From assembly GCA_008360955.1 (NCBI GenBank), contig LUCM01001537.1, forward strand, positions 37,440-101,439: a stretch of 64,000 bases of DNA, in the 5' to 3' direction. This document shows positions 60,001-64,000 of this stretch, in pieces. The stretch's first letter is position 1; each line of letters begins with the position of its first letter. The notes under the pieces were generated by a model, which did not search any database, was not told where the DNA came from, and worked only from the letters and a program-made list of their open reading frames with translations. The stretch is from Fasciolopsis buskii (lineage: Eukaryota; Platyhelminthes; Trematoda; Plagiorchiida; Fasciolidae). A program made the translations under genes and the position numbers.

Positions 60001-63000
60001 AGAGGACGGCGAATGTGATCCTCCGATTAGTGTACAGACACCATAAGGTAGCGAGACTGATTTTCGCCAAGTATTTTTAGTCAAATGATGAAATTGCTGT
60101 TGTCAGGATGTTTAGTTCCATTTCTAGTTTTTTTTAATTCAATTATAATTCGGAGTACAACCGAAATCATATCTCACTGGTTTGCAGCTTTCTGTGTTTA
60201 ACATTCACAGGTTTGTTTGCACGCAAATTCAAGGTGGATATACTCCAGCGGAAACGCCGCTGTTGTGCAAAAAGTGGCGTGGCGACTGACGGTGCTTGAT
60301 GACAGGTATCTTTGTTCTGTTGTTCGAATATGGTGAGAGGACTGTCTTATTGCCTCAAAAGGAGACATGGGCTGTTGCATCACACAGGACAGTCGACCGA
60401 ATAGACGCTGAAAGTAAACAGGTTAAGATTATTAGAGCTTATCCAATTTGCCTACCGAACGACCTTCTCGGTGTACGTTATTCCCCGACCAAGAGAGTGG
60501 TTGCAATATTGGTCATGGTGATCTTGCCATGACGCTAGGAAAAGGGCTGAAAAGTTTTGTACATTCATTGTTTCCAGCTGGTCAAGTAAGATGACGAGGT
60601 TGGAGTCGGTGAGATCTGCACACACGATAGTGCCAGGTCTTAGGCAAAATGGTTAGGTGACTTAGACATTGATGTCCTTACATTGGAAACATTTCGGCTT
60701 ATTTGTAATCCTTCTTAGCAATGATCTTTCGGTTACTGTTGTCCTCATTCCTCATGCCCTTTGCTCAATTCCATGAGCTTGCAAACAGGGCTACAACCTA
60801 TCGATAAAAGGTTACGGAAGGTACAAATTAAGGCGAACCAAATCCCACATTTCGAATTGTTTTTCTCTACATTTGCCCTGAAAATTTACAACTACACAGT
60901 TAAAATAATATTGCTTGAAAATTAGAATGTTTGTGTTGACTATTCCCGTAGAACACTGCAACATCTGTTACGCTCCCTGTATTCCAAACTTAAGAAGCTT
61001 ATGATGACTTTCGGTGATACTTACAACGAAGTCTGTAGGTTTCAAATGACGCATTAAGTATCCCATCTTTTCACTATCCATGGGTAGTCACTAGAATTTG
61101 CTCAGCTGTATAATTCAATCTATGACTGGCCGCATTCTGTTATACTAATGTGTAATTGATTATATATCAGTCGTAATCCCTGTTGAATGAGCCGATATCC
61201 AGCAGACACTGAACCACTTTATATAATTTGAAGAACTACGCAAAAGTTACTAGAATTCGTTGCACATTGGCAAGATTGTAAAAGTGTATCCAAGACGTGG
61301 TTTATAGAAGAAAATTAATAATAACTTCCTCACTGGAAACCATGCAAGCACTATCTCAAGTGAGCAGTCATGTACGTATATCTATGGTTCCACTGGATGA
61401 AGGTGATTGATGAGCCCTAGTCACCGGACTAATCCAAAATGGTGCCTAACAATATGTTTCATATCCAAGGTACACGATCCACTGCTAATTTGTTCCAAGT
61501 TCTCCTTAAATCTTGACCATTCAGTTCTTTTGATGGGTGTTATATATTTACCGTCAATGGTAAAAATGAACTGACAGTCTGTTACATCTTAACTTGCAGT
61601 AGATACAACGGATCTAGTTTCACTAGTTCATTTCCCACGAGCTACTGCTCAACCTCAATTTGGTCGACAACATTAGTTTGAATGTTCAGATCGCTTCATC
61701 TCCCAAGCGAGATTGGTTGTTTTTGGATATCTCACGCGTTAGAATACTCGGTTTGCTTACACTTTGATGCAAGAAGAGTTAGTCTGTTTGTGCATTGTAA
61801 AGATTGGTTAAGATTTAGAGAATTTACTCGGGAGGGGTTCCTTTGTATTAGCTCCGATAATCACAGACGATTCAAATTCATTTTCATCCAAGAATGTTGT
61901 CACTCTATTCAAATAGCACGCTCAAATATGGGTCAACTGAAGAAATTCTTGTGCTTCATTTATGAATGAATTGTTTGTGCTGCAAACTTCCAAACTTGCT
62001 GTCCCTATCACCATTCACCAATGCTAAGAAATGACAAGAATCCTGGCATTCGGTGAACAATACCTGTGGTGCTTTGGTTTCGGGAAGGAGGTGACCGAGA
62101 GTGGCAGGGTTCAAAATCGCGAACTTCCGAGTGAAAGAGCCAAAACACTGATCACATGGCCACAAACCATGTTTAGAAAAGGACTAAATCAATTGGGATT
62201 GTGTAGTTATGCCATGTTGCATTTCATTCTTTTAGAAGGGAATAAAATGTTCCTCTGGACATCGTGATAACTTACTTGTGCGAGAGACCATTTTCAAAGA
62301 TTGATGCCATGTGTTAAGTTTCCTTGGAAAGGTTCTGAAAAATTTAGAGCCACACTTCTTTTTTACTTGTGATTCCTCTTCTGCGAAAATATACTTAGTA
62401 AGTAGATGAATAAATAAAACAGGAAACCGGAAACAAAATATCGATTTTATTGCTTAGTTTTAAGCATCAGCTATGCGCACTCGAAATTCCCCTGTCAATC
62501 CATCCTCATTCTTGGGCTATTCCAGTTCTTGTAGCCACCGGAATTCCATCTGGACAAACGGAATGTTAACAGATTGAGTATTCATACGGGACTACAGCCT
62601 TGAATGTTGATTGTTCGGTTTCAGTTAGATGCTCCAGACCTAAACAATAACAAATATAATTGAAAATTGCATGGATTCTCGCAGAAGCTCAAGGTCTTAC
62701 AATCCGTACGGAAATGTAGTCGGTCATTCTGAGACAAGATGTTAGTTTAATAAACAATAATGCGTCTAGGACGTGGTAACTCATTTGAGGAGATAGGGTT
62801 TTCGAAATTCTGGTAACAAGTTCTTAATTTCTCTGGAACACAAGCCAAATTCGAGCTAATCACCGTACAGACGGCAATGAAATTTCCGTGGTTAGGAAAT
62901 AATTATTACGTCGTAATTCCAGTGAACATTTGTATTGTTTATGGACCCCATCGGTAGAACAATCAAAAACGTTTATGTATTTGTCGTAACTGCCGAGGTC

Positions 63001-63600
63001 TTTCATAAACTGTGAATTACTTAGCCAAAGTCATTGGAGTCACTGGTGCGAACAAAACACCAAATTCACACACTTTGCTAATGAAAAAAACATTTGTGAA
63101 TACGTAGCCAGAAAAAAAACTAATACCGCCAAAGTGCACATCAGATGGCTTAAGATGGAACGCTTAAATGCATAGATACGATTAGCTTATCGATTAGTAC
63201 CAACTGGAGGCTTCGACACTCACAGTTTGACCGAAAGTTACACGAAACACGCCGCCTGCCATTTGGCTGCCCACGATATTAATTACTTTCGGAATATTGT
63301 GTGCGATCCAGTGATTAGGCTGATGGCAGACAGATGATAAATGTTCCAAAAGGCTTACCTTTAGCCAATTTTCATAACGTTTGCTGAACAGAATGTTTTC
63401 ACGTCTGTTTGCAATAATACCACTGAAAAACTTCTTAAGCATGCCAATGTGACTTTGTTTCTCGCGAAAAATACGGTTTTCGACATGATGAACTGAGCAT
63501 GTTAGTTGTTATTTGTTACCTTTCTAATTTATCTCGGGGAAGGGTGTCTACGTCAGCCGAATATTGCCAGGTGGATAAGTTGACCGGTAGTGTGAAGATT
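54021..63600. other. Long stretch without supported genes
   Basis: AT-rich DNA with many short open frames and no recognised transposon. The longest frame is 161 codons at 56201-56686 (+), containing a CA-repeat-derived THTHT stretch. Possible exon-like pieces at 55910 (after TTGCCTTCAG), 58240-58470 (ending GACTCAG|GTAACT) and 60306-60420 (ending AACAG|GTTAAG) cannot be linked to each other and are not called. Confidence 0.35.
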
Positions 63601-63960
63601 CGTATCTACGACCCACTCGTCATCTTTGTTGCTCAGCGCTTCACAGCAAACCAAGCCCAACTGACCGCTGACCGCCGACGTTTCCCTGAAGTTATACGCT
63701 CCTAAGAGAAAGAGCGAATAAGCAGAAAGAACGGAGGGTGGACCGACACAAACCAGAACAGAAAATTAGGCTGCAATATCAAGCAGATGGAATCAAGTTC
63801 AGCTGTTCGAATGTACAATTGCAACAATTCTCGTTCAACAGAAAAGGACATCCTGATCGTCATTGCTCGCGGTGCACGGTCATATATTTCCACTGCCGCC
63901 AATCAGCTAGTCGAAGAGTTTTTCGAACCCCAACCAGGAAAACGTGAGACATTTACTTTA
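63600..63960 (-). mobile_element. LINE extreme C-terminus and 3' UTR
   Basis: A minus-strand fragment homologous to 52195-52470 and, inverted, to 15830-16060. It contains the degraded 'NREQWRS' terminus near 63880-63860 and the 3' UTR from 63850 to about 63640, including the segment around GCAAACCAAGCCCAACTGACC on the + strand. Anything upstream lies near or beyond the window's right edge. Confidence 0.6.
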
Positions 63961-64000
63961 CGTGTATTTGCTGCACAGTTTCCCATTCCACGTTGCCACG

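Noticed and set aside
60198..60532. Overlapping frames on both strands with a possible exon ending at AACAG|GTTAAG
   Set aside because: No matching acceptor-phase partner and no recognisable motif; both strands are equally open.

Overview
This is a eukaryotic, repeat-rich window, most probably from a digenean fluke (trematode flatworm). The evidence is many decayed APE-type non-LTR retrotransposons of the RTE-like 'RLRWLGHVL' kind that fill fluke genomes, a Penelope-like element, a Ty3/gypsy relic, tRNA-derived short elements, GT-AG exon structure with kilobase introns, and moderate GC. Genus cannot be fixed from the sequence alone. There are no operons and no bacterial features.

The only gene I can support with a multi-exon model is on the + strand. 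Five exons at 2460-2605, 5847-5930, 9177-9321, 9883-9926 and 10440-10663 join in compatible phases and end in a stop codon. They encode about 213 C-terminal residues of a helical protein I do not recognise. Its introns hold LINE fragments and a tRNA-like element. Downstream, to about 14.65 kb, the + strand is strikingly pyrimidine-rich, and three possible poly(A) signals lie at 13009, 13105 and 14829.

From 15.2 to 25 kb the window is mostly retroelement wreckage: LINE copies on both strands, a near-identical inverted pair of LINE 5' modules (17.45-17.86 and 20.2-20.6 kb), and a gypsy reverse transcriptase relic. From 27.3 to 32.9 kb lie composite GATA/GATG/GATT tetranucleotides and a roughly 3 kb GAT trinucleotide array with a 24-bp higher-order unit, interrupted by a 504-bp run of N. 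From 37 to 42.2 kb there are two convergently oriented Penelope-like fragments, two LINE copies and a tRNA-derived SINE. From 42.2 to 64 kb the sequence is mainly unique non-coding DNA with a LINE thumb fragment at 51 kb, an internally deleted LINE at 52.2-54.0 kb, a LINE 3' end at the right edge, and one orphan exon candidate at 48.6 kb.

The most notable structural result is that two LINE 5' modules (816-1540 with 53294-54020; 19795-20613 with 41042-41680 and 17448-17860) are almost identical between copies, although the coding bodies beside them are shattered and the deletions begin at the module/ORF boundary.
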